A stretch of 64,000 nucleotides of DNA, from positions 62,001-126,000 of the forward strand of contig NZ_JBFRBB010000002.1 in assembly GCF_040932035.1 (NCBI RefSeq), in the 5' to 3' direction. Of this stretch, positions 52,657 through 61,919 are shown piece after piece. Below the pieces are notes generated by a model that did not search any database, was not told the origin of the DNA, and was given only the letters and a program-made list of their open reading frames with translations. The position numbers were made by a program, and so were the translations under genes. The DNA comes from Hoeflea_A sp040932035. Its GTDB lineage: Bacteria; Pseudomonadota; Alphaproteobacteria; Rhizobiales; Rhizobiaceae. How positions within the stretch are numbered: the first letter of the stretch is position 1; every line of letters starts with the position of its first letter.

Positions 52657-53837
52657 TGTCTCCGGAATACATCCAGCCCACCGCCCGGTTTCATCCCTTC
52701 ACGCATGGCGAAATTACGCAGAGGCGCAAAGGCTGAAAGGGCAGCAAGTCCGGTCGATCGGGCAAGCTGGACTGGCAAAAAGGCATTGAGGAGCGTTCGG
52801 TTCAGCATGTCGACGCTGGCGGTTCGTGAAACAACGTCGCTTCTGCGGTGTCTGTCATAGCTGCGAACCGCCTCTGGTGCGTTCTGAGGCCCGCCTACAC
52901 GCGTGAGAGCATCGATCAGCTCAAGCACGTCCCGTAAGCCGAGATTAAGTCCTTGCGCTCCGATCGGCGGGAACACATGGCCTGCCTCGCCAACAAGAAC
53001 CATGCGTCCCTTTCCGAACGACTTCGCGATCATGCCGCTGAACGGGAAGCTTTGCACGGCACTCTCTATGGTTATCTTACCCAGCATGGACTGCATTCTT
53101 TGCTCGATCGCCAGCGCCAGCTCTTCGCGGGATAATGCCTTCATCATATCCGCATCCGCCGGGCTCAGCGCCCAAACAAGGCTCGACATACGGCCGGGCA
53201 GGGGCACCTGTGTAAACGGACCCTTTTCGGTGTGAAATTCGTTGGATGTATCGGCGTGCCCGTATTCGTGTGAAAAATTGAGCACGATTGCAGTTTGCGG
53301 ATAACGCCAGTCGCGCACACCGATTCCGGAAGCAGCGCGTACCCTGGAATTGCGGCCGTCCGCACCAACGCACAGTGCGCATGAAATTTCGGTTCCATCC
53401 TCAAGCACCAGATTTACCTGATCCTGCGTATCGGCAATCAGGTCCGCCGACCGGTCGAAATGGGCAATTTCGCCAGACGTTTCGATGGCATGAAAGAGCG
53501 CATCGAGAAGCGGCGCGTTGGGAATATTGTATCCAAACGCCTCGATATCGAGCTCGCTGGCATGAAATGTAACCGTCGGCGCCCGAATCAGGCGTGATGT
53601 CCCGTCGATAATGCGCATGCTGCGCAGCGGTGCGGCAACATCACGGACTGTCGGCCAGATACCAAGCCTTTCGAGCAGTTCCATCGAAGGCATCATGAGA
53701 GCGGTAGTCCGGCCGTCCGTGGATTTGTGTCTGGGTGCAACCAGCGCTGTTTTGTAGCCGGCATTCGCGGCGGCGAGCGCAGCGGTAGCCCCCGCAAGTC
53801 CTCCGCCAACGACGGCGATGTCGTAATGTTGGGCCAT
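52653..53837 (-). CDS. UbiH/UbiF-type FAD-dependent ubiquinone hydroxylase
   Basis: A 394-residue flavoprotein monooxygenase. The FAD motif GGGLAGATAALAAANAG is at residues 11-27, GADGRNSRVRAASG carries the second (DG) motif near residue 157, and VGEAGHVFPPIGAQGLNLGL is the third FAD/NAD motif of UbiH-type enzymes (Glu in place of the common Asp, a variation seen in alphaproteobacteria). Rhizobial annotations usually call it a UbiH/UbiF family hydroxylase in ubiquinone synthesis; which ring position it hydroxylates cannot be read from sequence. Confidence 0.9.
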   Translation of the reverse strand: MAQHYDIAVVGGGLAGATAALAAANAGYKTALVAPRHKSTDGRTTALMMPSMELLERLGIWPTVRDVAAPLRSMRIIDGTSRLIRAPTVTFHASELDIEAFGYNIPNAPLLDALFHAIETSGEIAHFDRSADLIADTQDQVNLVLEDGTEISCALCVGADGRNSRVRAASGIGVRDWRYPQTAIVLNFSHEYGHADTSNEFHTEKGPFTQVPLPGRMSSLVWALSPADADMMKALSREELALAIEQRMQSMLGKITIESAVQSFPFSGMIAKSFGKGRMVLVGEAGHVFPPIGAQGLNLGLRDVLELIDALTRVGGPQNAPEAVRSYDRHRRSDVVSRTASVDMLNRTLLNAFLPVQLARSTGLAALSAFAPLRNFAMREGMKPGGGLDVFRRH

Positions 53838-54156
53838 AATTTGTCCTTGTCCGAAACGTCGGCTAGCTCCTATGCTCCAATCTAATACAACGGTTGAAGC
53901 CGTTTAAAAAGAAGACTTGCAGGGCCAAGTGCCGCAGTTCGATCACTGCAATTCGTACCCAGTGTTTTTGCGCTGCAGCATTTCCGTGTGGATGAAGCTG
54001 CGGGGAAGAAAGGCACTAGGATGACATATGCAGGTAGTCCTGCAATTATGCATCAAAAATTTGAAGCTCTTTATTGTCGTACCATCTTTCCGGGCCATAC
54101 CGACTGCGCCTAGGATCATTATTGGTTGGATCCGCTTAAATGCGGGGGAGGAAAAT
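53838..54156. other. 319-base divergent intergenic region (UbiH / BMP transporter)
   Basis: No gene is recognisable. An inverted repeat AACGG-TTGAAG-CCGTT lies at 53889-53904. The frame of the ABC ATPase is open upstream to 54028, but its residues there (MQVVLQLCIKNLKLFIVV) do not look like the start of such a protein. Confidence 0.5.
54144..54151 (+). promoter_or_regulatory. Strong ribosome binding site fixing a TTG start
   Basis: GGGGGAGG lies 5 bases before TTG at 54157, the only well-placed start for the BMP-type ABC ATPase; the in-frame ATG at 54028 has no such site. Confidence 0.7.
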
Positions 54157-55746
54157 TTGGCTATTCAGGAACCTGGGCACGGTGACTGCCTATTGGAAGT
54201 GCGCGGCTTGACCAAAATATTTGGTGAACTGCGCGCCAATGACGGGATTGACCTCGAAATCAAATCCAGTGAGATCCATGCGCTTCTCGGTGAGAACGGC
54301 GCTGGAAAATCAACTCTCGTCAAAATGCTCTTTGGCTCGCTTGAGCCGACTTCCGGACAGATTATCTGGAAAGACAAACCGGTGGTGATCAGCAGCCCGG
54401 GTCAGGCCCGTGCACTTGGCATCGGCATGGTCTTCCAGCATTTCTCGCTTTTTGAAGCGTTGACGGTTGCAGAAAACATCGCACTGTCGATGGACGGCAA
54501 TGTGAGCATCGAAAACATCTCGGAACAGGCTGCTGTCTTGTCGCGTGAATATGGCTTGCCGCTTGATCCGAATGCTCATGTTGCAGACCTCTCTGTTGGT
54601 GAGCGGCAGCGGATCGAAATCGTCCGCACGCTTCTGCAAAATCCGGAACTCATAATTCTCGACGAGCCGACATCGGTCTTGACGCCTCAGGAGGCGGACA
54701 GGCTGTTCGAAACTCTGGAGAAGATCCGCTCCGAAGGCCGTTCGGTGCTTTATATCAGCCATCGTCTGGAAGAGGTGCAGCGTATCTGTGATCGTGCGAC
54801 GGTGCTGCGCCACGGCAAACTGACGGGCGCTTGCGATCCACGGGCTGAAACCCCGGCTTCGCTGGCCACTATGATGGTCGGTTCCGAAGTGAAATCAGTC
54901 TCCAACACCGGAGGCAAGATCACCGACAAGGTCCTGATCGAAACGAAAAAACTCTCGGCACCGGCCCGCACGCCATTTGCCGTCGCGCTTAAAGATATAG
55001 ATCTTTCGGTCCGCGCCGGTGAGATTATCGGAATTGCCGGTGTTGCCGGCAACGGTCAGAGCGAGTTGTTCGATGTTCTGTCCGGTGAAGAGATGAGTGA
55101 CAACGCCGACGACGTGCGTATCTGTGGTACCGATGCAGGGCGCATGGGCATTACCGCCCGGCGGCTATTGGGTGCCGGATTTGTACCGGAAGAGCGCCAT
55201 GGTCATGCCGCTGTGTCTTCGATGTCGTTGTCGGAAAACATGGTACTGGCCCGTTATCGCTCGGATGCCAGCGAGTTTCTGACCGGCGGCCCGCTGAAAG
55301 TCATTAGATATGACGCCGTCAAAAAGGCTTCTGAACGCATCATCAAGGACATGGATGTGCGCATGTCGGGTGAAGATCCGGATGCATCGTCTCTTTCTGG
55401 TGGCAATCTTCAGAAGTTTATCGTTGGGCGGGAGCTTGATCGCAAACCTTCGGTCATCATCGTCAACCAGCCCACCTGGGGTGTGGATGCCGGCGCGGCG
55501 AGCCGCATCAGGCAGGCACTCATAGACCTTGCCGAATCCGGTTCGGCGGTTGTGGTGATCAGCCAGGACCTGGACGAGATTTTCGAAGTCGCAACAAGCA
55601 TTGCCGTGATCAACGAGGGTCGGCTCTCGGCCGCTGAACCGGCGGCAGATATGACCCTTGAACGTATCGGCCTGCTTATGGGCGGCATCCACGGTGAAGA
55701 CGCACCGGTCGAAGATATCAAATTGGAGGCTGCTCATGCGCATTGA
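54157..55746 (+). CDS. ABC transporter ATPase, BMP/RbsA-like (two fused domains)
   Basis: A 529-residue tandem ATPase of the nucleoside/sugar type. The first domain has Walker A GENGAGKS, signature LSVGERQR and Walker B LIILDEPTSVLTP. The second has the atypical A-loop GVAGNGQSEL, in which the P-loop Lys is missing as in most RbsA-like proteins, and LSGGNLQKFIVGRE. It heads a four-gene operon with two permeases and a BMP-family binding protein. The substrate is probably a nucleoside or related compound by family precedent (PnrA, BmpA), which the sequence cannot prove. Confidence 0.93.
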   Translation: MAIQEPGHGDCLLEVRGLTKIFGELRANDGIDLEIKSSEIHALLGENGAGKSTLVKMLFGSLEPTSGQIIWKDKPVVISSPGQARALGIGMVFQHFSLFEALTVAENIALSMDGNVSIENISEQAAVLSREYGLPLDPNAHVADLSVGERQRIEIVRTLLQNPELIILDEPTSVLTPQEADRLFETLEKIRSEGRSVLYISHRLEEVQRICDRATVLRHGKLTGACDPRAETPASLATMMVGSEVKSVSNTGGKITDKVLIETKKLSAPARTPFAVALKDIDLSVRAGEIIGIAGVAGNGQSELFDVLSGEEMSDNADDVRICGTDAGRMGITARRLLGAGFVPEERHGHAAVSSMSLSENMVLARYRSDASEFLTGGPLKVIRYDAVKKASERIIKDMDVRMSGEDPDASSLSGGNLQKFIVGRELDRKPSVIIVNQPTWGVDAGAASRIRQALIDLAESGSAVVVISQDLDEIFEVATSIAVINEGRLSAAEPAADMTLERIGLLMGGIHGEDAPVEDIKLEAAHAH

Positions 55747-56830
55747 GCTGGAACGCAGACCATCGCACTCAGCGCTGTTTTCGGTGGTCTCACCGTTTAT
55801 CGCACTGGGACTGACCATCATCGCCGGTGCCATCATGTTTACGGCGCTGGGCAAAAACCCTTTCGATGCGCTTTACAGCTTTTTCATCGAACCCCTGACG
55901 GAAATGTGGTCGCTGCATGAGCTGGCCATCAAGGCCGCACCGCTTATCCTCATTGCCGTTGGTCTGTCGGTCTGTTTCCGGTCGAACAACTGGAACATCG
56001 GTGCCGAGGGACAGTTCATCATCGGCGGCATTGTCGGGGCGATCCTGCCCGTCATGTTCCACCAGTGGGATTCGTTCCTGGTTTTGCCGATCATGCTGAT
56101 CATGGGCATTGCAGGCGGGGCAGCCTACGCGGCGATACCCGCGCTATTGAAGACCCGGTTCAACACCAATGAAATTCTGTCCAGCCTGATGCTTGTCTAT
56201 GTGGCACAGCTGTTCCTGGACTGGCTGGTGCGCGGACCGTGGCGCAACCCGGAGGGCTTCAACTTTCCGGAAAGCCGCGAATTCGGCCCGGAAGCCATTC
56301 TGCCGGAGATCTTGCCGGCCTCGGGTCGGGCTGACCTTGGCATCATCTTCGCCATTGTCGCTACGCTGCTGACATGGTTCATGATGAGCTACATGCTGCG
56401 CGGTTTCCAGGTGTCGGTTCTCGGGCAATCGGCCCGCGCCGGCAAGTTCGCAGGCTTCTCCGCCAACAAGATGGTGTTCTTCGCCTTCCTGTTTTCCGGC
56501 GGACTTGCAGGCCTCGCAGGCATTTCCGAAGTTTCCGGCTCCATTGAGCAGCTTCAGCCGGTCATTTCGCCCGGGTACGGCTTCACAGCCATCATTGTAG
56601 CCTTTCTCGGCCGCCTGAACCCGCTTGGCATCTTTGCCGCCGGTCTTGTACTAGCGCTGACATATCTGGGCGGCGAAGCGGCGCAGATATCCATCGGCCT
56701 GCCTGACAAGATCGCGCGTGTTTTCCAAGGCTTCCTGCTGTTCTTCGTTCTGGCCTGCGACACATTAATCCACTACCGCGTGCGGCTGAAATTCGCCGGA
56801 CATGCCGAACTGGCCGAGGAGGGCGCTTAA
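55736..56830 (+). CDS. ABC transporter permease (BMP-type system, first)
   Basis: A 364-residue membrane subunit. The ATG at 55736 sits inside the ATPase 3' end (11-base overlap) with GGAGG 5 bases upstream. About eight to ten hydrophobic helices are seen, with GLSVCFRSNNWNIGAEGQFI in the first half, the family signature preceding the core helices, and FAGFSANKMVFFAFLFSGGL near the C-terminal coupling region. It pairs with the next permease; both belong to the RbsC-like BPD_transp_2 family. Confidence 0.94.
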   Translation: MRIELERRPSHSALFSVVSPFIALGLTIIAGAIMFTALGKNPFDALYSFFIEPLTEMWSLHELAIKAAPLILIAVGLSVCFRSNNWNIGAEGQFIIGGIVGAILPVMFHQWDSFLVLPIMLIMGIAGGAAYAAIPALLKTRFNTNEILSSLMLVYVAQLFLDWLVRGPWRNPEGFNFPESREFGPEAILPEILPASGRADLGIIFAIVATLLTWFMMSYMLRGFQVSVLGQSARAGKFAGFSANKMVFFAFLFSGGLAGLAGISEVSGSIEQLQPVISPGYGFTAIIVAFLGRLNPLGIFAAGLVLALTYLGGEAAQISIGLPDKIARVFQGFLLFFVLACDTLIHYRVRLKFAGHAELAEEGA

Positions 56831-57751
56831 ATGACACTGATAGAGGCTGTACTTCTCACCGTCACGACGGCTGCGACGCCGCTGCTACTGGCGGCAATGG
56901 GCGAGCTGGTCGTGGAACGGTCCGGCGTCCTTAATCTGGGCGTTGAGGGAATGATCGTCATGGGCGCCGTCGTCGCCTTTGCGACGGCTCAAGTCACGGG
57001 CAATCCCTATTTGGGCGCACTATTCGGAGCCGTGGCAGGATGTGTATTCTCCCTGCTATTCGGTTTCCTGACGCTGACACTCGTTACCAATCAGGTGGCG
57101 ACCGGCCTGGCGCTGACAATTCTGGGCCTCGGCCTGTCAGGCATGATCGGCGAGAACTTTGTCGGCGAGGCAGGCGTTCAACTGGAACCGATCGCCATTC
57201 CGCTGCTTGATCAACTGCCGCTGCTCGGTCCGTTGATCTTCAATCAGGATCTTATCTTCTATCTTTCGATCCTGTGCGTCGTCGGCGTGAGCTGGTTCCT
57301 GTTCAGGACACGGCTCGGCCTGCAGCTTCGTGCCATCGGCGACAGCCATGGTTCGGCGCATGCACTCGGCATTTCGGTTATCAAGACCCGCTACTGCGCC
57401 GTCATGTTCGGCGGCGCCTGTGCCGGCCTTGCCGGCGCTCAGCTCTCTCTCGTTTACACCCCGCAATGGGTGGAAAACATGTCAGCCGGTCGTGGCTGGA
57501 TCGCACTTGCACTGGTTGTCTTTGCAAGCTGGCGTCCGCTGCGGGTTCTTGCTGGCGCCTATCTGTTCGGTGCGGTAACCATCGGACAGTTGCACGCTCA
57601 GGCACTCGGCTTCGGAATTCCGTCGCAGTTTCTGTCCGCGCTTCCTTACCTGGCGACGATCCTCGTCCTCGTCATTATTTCGCGCAACAGACGCCTGACA
57701 CTGATGAATACACCGGCCTCGCTTGGCCAGTCTTTCGTCCCGGATCGCTGA
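56831..57751 (+). CDS. ABC transporter permease (BMP-type system, second)
   Basis: A 306-residue membrane subunit starting right after the first permease stop (TAAATG) with GAGGAGG upstream. The N-terminal signature ERSGVLNLGVEGMIVMGAVV is diagnostic of the second permease of BMP-type transporters. Further helices include LGLSGMIGENFVGEAG, RLGLQLRAIGDSHGSAHALG (coupling loop) and LALVVFASWRPLRVLAGAYL. The gap to the binding protein gene is 31 bases. Confidence 0.94.
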   Translation: MTLIEAVLLTVTTAATPLLLAAMGELVVERSGVLNLGVEGMIVMGAVVAFATAQVTGNPYLGALFGAVAGCVFSLLFGFLTLTLVTNQVATGLALTILGLGLSGMIGENFVGEAGVQLEPIAIPLLDQLPLLGPLIFNQDLIFYLSILCVVGVSWFLFRTRLGLQLRAIGDSHGSAHALGISVIKTRYCAVMFGGACAGLAGAQLSLVYTPQWVENMSAGRGWIALALVVFASWRPLRVLAGAYLFGAVTIGQLHAQALGFGIPSQFLSALPYLATILVLVIISRNRRLTLMNTPASLGQSFVPDR

Positions 57752-57782
57752 TAGCAATTCGACCATAACAGAAGAGGTGAAC

Positions 57783-58850
57783 ATGATGAAAAAACTACTA
57801 TTGGCCCTGTCAACGGCCGCGGTGATGAGTTTTGCCGCAACTGCTGCCCAGGCTGCTACAAAGGTCTGCTTCGTCTATGTCGGTTCAAAAACCGACGGCG
57901 GATGGACGCAGGCCCACGATATCGGCCGCCAGGAACTGCAGAACCACTTCGGTGACAAGATCGAGACACCGTATCTTGAAAATGTTGCCGAAGGTCCGGA
58001 CGCAGAACGCGCCATCGAACGCTTTGCCCGGTCCGGCTGTGAGCTGATCTTCACCACGTCTTTCGGGTTCATGGAGCCTACACTGGACGTTGCGAAGAAG
58101 TTCCCGAAGGTAAAGTTCGAACACGCAACCGGCTATAAAACCGCCGACAATATGGCCAGCTATAACTCTCGCTTCTACGAGGGCCGTTATATCCAGGGCC
58201 AGATTGCTGGCAAAATGTCGAAAAACGGTGTCGCCGGATACATTGCATCCTTCCCGATTCCGGAAGTCGTGCAGGGCATCAACTCCTTCCTTCTTGGAGC
58301 ACAGTCCATCAACCCGGATTTCCAGATCAAGGTCGTTTGGGTGAACTCCTGGTTTGACGCTGGTAAGGAAGCCGACGCTGCAAAGGCGCTGATCGACCAG
58401 GGTGTCGATATCCTCACGCAGCACACCGACTCGACGGCTCCGATGCAGGTCGCCGCCGACCGCGGTATCAAGGCATTCGGACAGGCATCCGACATGATCG
58501 AAGCAGGGCCTGAAACCCAGCTGACCGCTATTGTCGATACCTGGGGTGCATACTATATCAAGCGCACCCAGGCTTTGCTTGATGGCACTTGGGAAACCCA
58601 GTCCACATGGGACGGTCTTGTTGACGGCATCCTGACCATGGCGCCGTACACCAACATGCCGGATGATGTAAAACAGCTGGCCATGGAAACGGAAGCCAAG
58701 ATCACCACCGGCGAGCTGAAGCCGTTTACAGGACCTGTCATGAAGCAGGACGGTTCCGAATGGCTTAAAGCCGACGAAGTGGCCGACGACGGCACGCTGC
58801 TTGGCATGAACTTCTACGTCAAGGGTGTCGACGACAAGCTGCCGCAGTAA
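57783..58850 (+). CDS. BMP family ABC transporter substrate-binding protein
   Basis: A 355-residue periplasmic protein. The signal peptide MMKKLLLALSTAAVMSFAA ends near AQA; there is no lipobox. The mature domain begins KVCFVYVGSKTDGGWTQAHD and has the BMP/PnrA features TTSFGFMEPTLDVAKKFPKV, YNSRFYEGRYIQGQIAGKMS and DILTQHTDSTAPMQVAADRG. Related proteins bind purine nucleosides (PnrA of Treponema) or other small organics; the ligand here is unknown. AGAGGTGA precedes the ATG and a terminator follows. Confidence 0.94.
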   Translation: MMKKLLLALSTAAVMSFAATAAQAATKVCFVYVGSKTDGGWTQAHDIGRQELQNHFGDKIETPYLENVAEGPDAERAIERFARSGCELIFTTSFGFMEPTLDVAKKFPKVKFEHATGYKTADNMASYNSRFYEGRYIQGQIAGKMSKNGVAGYIASFPIPEVVQGINSFLLGAQSINPDFQIKVVWVNSWFDAGKEADAAKALIDQGVDILTQHTDSTAPMQVAADRGIKAFGQASDMIEAGPETQLTAIVDTWGAYYIKRTQALLDGTWETQSTWDGLVDGILTMAPYTNMPDDVKQLAMETEAKITTGELKPFTGPVMKQDGSEWLKADEVADDGTLLGMNFYVKGVDDKLPQ

Positions 58851-58872
58851 ACCGCAGTTAAACAAGACATGG

Positions 58873-58901
58873 AAAAGGCGCCAATCGGCGCCTTTTCTTT
58901 T
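58873..58901 (+). terminator. Rho-independent terminator of the BMP transporter operon
   Basis: A perfect 10-base stem (AAAAGGCGCC, 58873-58882; complement 58887-58896) with an AATC loop is followed by CTTTT. It lies 22 bases after the binding protein stop. Confidence 0.9.
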
Positions 58902-58922
58902 GCCTGGGAGGATCGGTTGAAC

Positions 58923-60461
58923 TCATCCAACCTCGGAGGCGGTCATTTCAGCAAGTTTCATCCGCTGAATTTTGCCCGACGGACCTTTCGGTAATTCATC
59001 CAGAACAAATATCCGGTCCGGGCTCTTGAAAACGCCCAGTTTTTCGCCGCACAAAGAAATCAATTCACTCTGGCTCACCGCGCTTCCGGGCCGCAGCCTG
59101 ACGGCCGCCTCGACCCGCTGGCCATAGCGGGGGCAGGGGCGCGCAAAGGCGGCAGCCTCGATAACGTCACGATGCCCGTACAGCGCTTCGTCGACTTCGC
59201 GTGGCGCGATGTTTTCACCGCCCTTGATAATGAGCTCCTTCAGACGGCCCGTGATGAACACATAGCCGTCCTCATCCATGTGCCCGAGATCGCCGGTTCG
59301 CAGCCACCCGTCGGCAGTGAACGAATTTCCGGTTGCTTCGGCATTATCCAGATATTCCAGCATGACATTGGGTCCGCGAACAGCCACTTCGCCCGATGCA
59401 CCATTGGCGACTTTTTTGAGGTCCTCATCGATTATGGCGACCTCATTTCCAAAGGCGATGCCCGGAGAGCCGATCTTGCGCTGCGCCGGCGGCAAAGGAT
59501 TGGAGAGTATTTGTGCCGCCGTTTCCGTCAGCCCCATGGTCTCAATAATCGGTATCTTGAAGCGTTCTTCAAACGCCGAGTGAACCTCGGGCGCCAGTGC
59601 CGAGGATGCAGACCGGCCAAACCGGATTTTGGCGATAGTTTCCCCATCCGGCTCCGCATCGGAATGCAGGATATGCGAGATGATCGTCGGCACTACTGAG
59701 AACCAGGTGACGTCAAATTGTGCGCACTGATCCCAGAACCGGCTGTTTGAAAACTTCTTGCAAACTACGACCGACCCACCCGAAACAAGCGGCGCGATCA
59801 AGGTGACGCAAAGCCCGTTGATATGAAAAAACGGAAGAACGCAAAGCGCGCGGTCATCAGCCGTCAGGCCATGCGCAAGACTGGTGTTCCAGCCGCCGGC
59901 AAGCAATCCGGCGTGTGAATGCAACACGCCTTTTGGCCGGCCGGTCGTGCCGGACGTGTACATCAAAAGCGCATGGTCGTTACCGGCAACATCGTGTTGA
60001 GGGACCCAGTCGCCAACATCGGGCCAATTGATCCGGTCAGACACCGTAATAGCGGTTACATCCGACGGAACTGCGCGCAACGCGGCCTCAAACAGTTCTG
60101 CCTGGCCGTGACCGACAAAGGCAAACCGTGATTTGCTGTGCGACAGCGCATATCCAAGCGCCTCAGGGCCTGCGACCAGATTGAGCGGGGTCGCGCGAAA
60201 ACCGCCATAAAAGACACCGAACAGACACAGGATCGCCAGTCGGCTGTTGGGCAGGCAAAGCGCGACACTCTCGCCCTTTTTTATGCCCATTGCAGTGAGC
60301 GTGTCGGAAATATTTTTCGCTTTGTGGCGCAATTGCGCCCAGGTCAGCGTGCTGCCGTCATGTGCAAATATGTGACTGACGGCATTGGGCGCATGTTTGG
60401 CCCGGCTGTCGAGCAGATCGCGCACCGTGCCTTCTGGGCGAGAGTTTTTGTCCCAGGTCAC
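58923..60461 (-). CDS. AMP-forming acyl-CoA synthetase, candidate sulfoacetate-CoA ligase
   Basis: A 512-residue adenylate-forming enzyme. The P-loop-like A3 motif is MYTSGTTGRPKGVLHSHAG, A5 is IIETMGLTETAAQI, A7 WLRTGDLGHMDEDG, A8 ELIIKGGENIAPREVDEALY, and A10 is GPSGKIQRM with the catalytic Lys. The GTG start overlaps the stop of the aldehyde dehydrogenase (GTGA), a sign of coupling; a TTG 18 bases upstream is the alternative. With an acylating dehydrogenase resembling SauS directly upstream it fits SauT, which activates sulfoacetate, but the ligase could act on other short acids. Confidence 0.85.
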   Translation of the reverse strand: MTWDKNSRPEGTVRDLLDSRAKHAPNAVSHIFAHDGSTLTWAQLRHKAKNISDTLTAMGIKKGESVALCLPNSRLAILCLFGVFYGGFRATPLNLVAGPEALGYALSHSKSRFAFVGHGQAELFEAALRAVPSDVTAITVSDRINWPDVGDWVPQHDVAGNDHALLMYTSGTTGRPKGVLHSHAGLLAGGWNTSLAHGLTADDRALCVLPFFHINGLCVTLIAPLVSGGSVVVCKKFSNSRFWDQCAQFDVTWFSVVPTIISHILHSDAEPDGETIAKIRFGRSASSALAPEVHSAFEERFKIPIIETMGLTETAAQILSNPLPPAQRKIGSPGIAFGNEVAIIDEDLKKVANGASGEVAVRGPNVMLEYLDNAEATGNSFTADGWLRTGDLGHMDEDGYVFITGRLKELIIKGGENIAPREVDEALYGHRDVIEAAAFARPCPRYGQRVEAAVRLRPGSAVSQSELISLCGEKLGVFKSPDRIFVLDELPKGPSGKIQRMKLAEMTASEVG

Positions 60462-61867
60462 TTTCCGGCCTCTGCCCAATAGTCTTGGAAGATTTGATCG
60501 ACGGATGGCTCGTCCGGGTCGGTCTCCCGCACAACTTTCGTAATGTTCAAAAAATGCTTCCAGTGCAGGTTCTCATCGATGGAATTGCCGCCCCAACTTC
60601 CGCATCCCATGGAGAGAGAAAACGGCAGACCGTTGTTGAACGCTCCGCCCGTTGCAAAGCAATGGGCCTGATTGACGATAACCCGGCAGGTAGGCAGATC
60701 CCGTCCGAGCCCAACCGCACGCGCGTCATCGCGAGAGTGAAGGCCGACGGAATGTCCCGCGCCCTGGTGCGCGAGCAACCGGCCTGCCAATTCCTTGGCA
60801 CTGTCGAAATCCGATGCGCGATAGAGCGCGAGCACGAGCGAGAGCTTTTCTCCTGACAGCGGATAGCTCTTTCCAACACCGCTTGTCGGAACTGCAATGA
60901 ACCGGGTTCCCGCATCAACATGGTCATGCAGTTGCAGAGTGTCGATAAGGACGTCGGCATCCTTTGCGAGCGCATTGCGATTGAGCTTGCCGCCTGGCCA
61001 AAGGCGCTCGACGATCTGTGGTTCCAACGCCGGTGAAACCGTGGCGCCACCGAATTCAGCCAAAGCCGCAACGAATTCGTCATAGACACTGTCGACAACA
61101 ATGACTGCATTTTCCGACGAGCAGGACGTTGCATTGTCGAAGGTCTTGGAAGCCGCGATCTTTTGTGCCGCATCGCGAGTATCGGCAGTTTCGTCAACGA
61201 TTACGGTCGCATTGCCGGCTCCGACGCCAATCGCAGGTGTTCCCGATGAATAGGCGCGACGGACATTGTCCTGTGACCCGGTAACGATCACCAGATCGGC
61301 GGTCTCCAAAAGACGCTGCGTTCTTGCCTTGGTTCCCGGCGGCGGGATCATTTGTACCAGATCCCGGCTGACGCCCATTTTGTCAAATTCGGCATGGATA
61401 TAGCCGAGCAGCCGCGTGCACGCCTCCACGCCCTTCGGCGATGGCGAGAGAATAATCGCATTGCCGCATTTGAGTGCGTTGATGATGTTGTTCGCCGGTG
61501 TCGCCACCGGATTGGTCGAGGGCACGACGGCGCCGACGACACCGATGGGCCGGGCGATTTTGGTGATGCCGGTTGTGGCTTCCTCCTCAATAACTCCGCA
61601 GGTTTTTGCTTTGGAAAGGTCGCGCATCAAGCCGAGTGTCTTGCGATGGTTCTTGAGGATCTTGTCTTTCACATTGCCAAGGCCGGTTGTCCGGACCGCC
61701 AGCTCGGCCATTTCCGCATTGCGCGCAGGTTCCATGATCGCCCAGGCCGCCGCCTGTGCAGCCCGGTCGTATCGCTCTTGAGTCGCACCATCGGCATATC
61801 CGGCCTGCGCGGCCCTTGCTCTGGCCACCAGTTCATCAACAACGGCAATTTCGGTTTGATCGGACAT
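60458..61867 (-). CDS. sauS: CoA-acylating aldehyde dehydrogenase, SauS-like
   Basis: A 469-residue member of the acylating branch of aldehyde dehydrogenases (EutE/AdhE-N/SauS). The catalytic Cys is in FDNATSCSSENAVIV (about residue 253), the substrate loop has GVVGAVVPSTNPVATPANN, and GVGAGNATVIVDE provides the cofactor turn; the CSSEN block and the lack of a non-acylating Glu motif separate it from ordinary ALDHs. It interconverts acyl-CoA and aldehyde with NAD(P)H; in SauS the substrate pair is sulfoacetyl-CoA/sulfoacetaldehyde. The ATG at 61867 has AGGAAA upstream. SauS identity is from remembered family resemblance and the ligase next door. Confidence 0.75.
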   Translation of the reverse strand: MSDQTEIAVVDELVARARAAQAGYADGATQERYDRAAQAAAWAIMEPARNAEMAELAVRTTGLGNVKDKILKNHRKTLGLMRDLSKAKTCGVIEEEATTGITKIARPIGVVGAVVPSTNPVATPANNIINALKCGNAIILSPSPKGVEACTRLLGYIHAEFDKMGVSRDLVQMIPPPGTKARTQRLLETADLVIVTGSQDNVRRAYSSGTPAIGVGAGNATVIVDETADTRDAAQKIAASKTFDNATSCSSENAVIVVDSVYDEFVAALAEFGGATVSPALEPQIVERLWPGGKLNRNALAKDADVLIDTLQLHDHVDAGTRFIAVPTSGVGKSYPLSGEKLSLVLALYRASDFDSAKELAGRLLAHQGAGHSVGLHSRDDARAVGLGRDLPTCRVIVNQAHCFATGGAFNNGLPFSLSMGCGSWGGNSIDENLHWKHFLNITKVVRETDPDEPSVDQIFQDYWAEAGK

Positions 61868-61919
61868 AAGCACTTTCCTGGCTGGATCGCGGGGCAGGGA
61901 ACCGCCCCGCGTTTCGGTA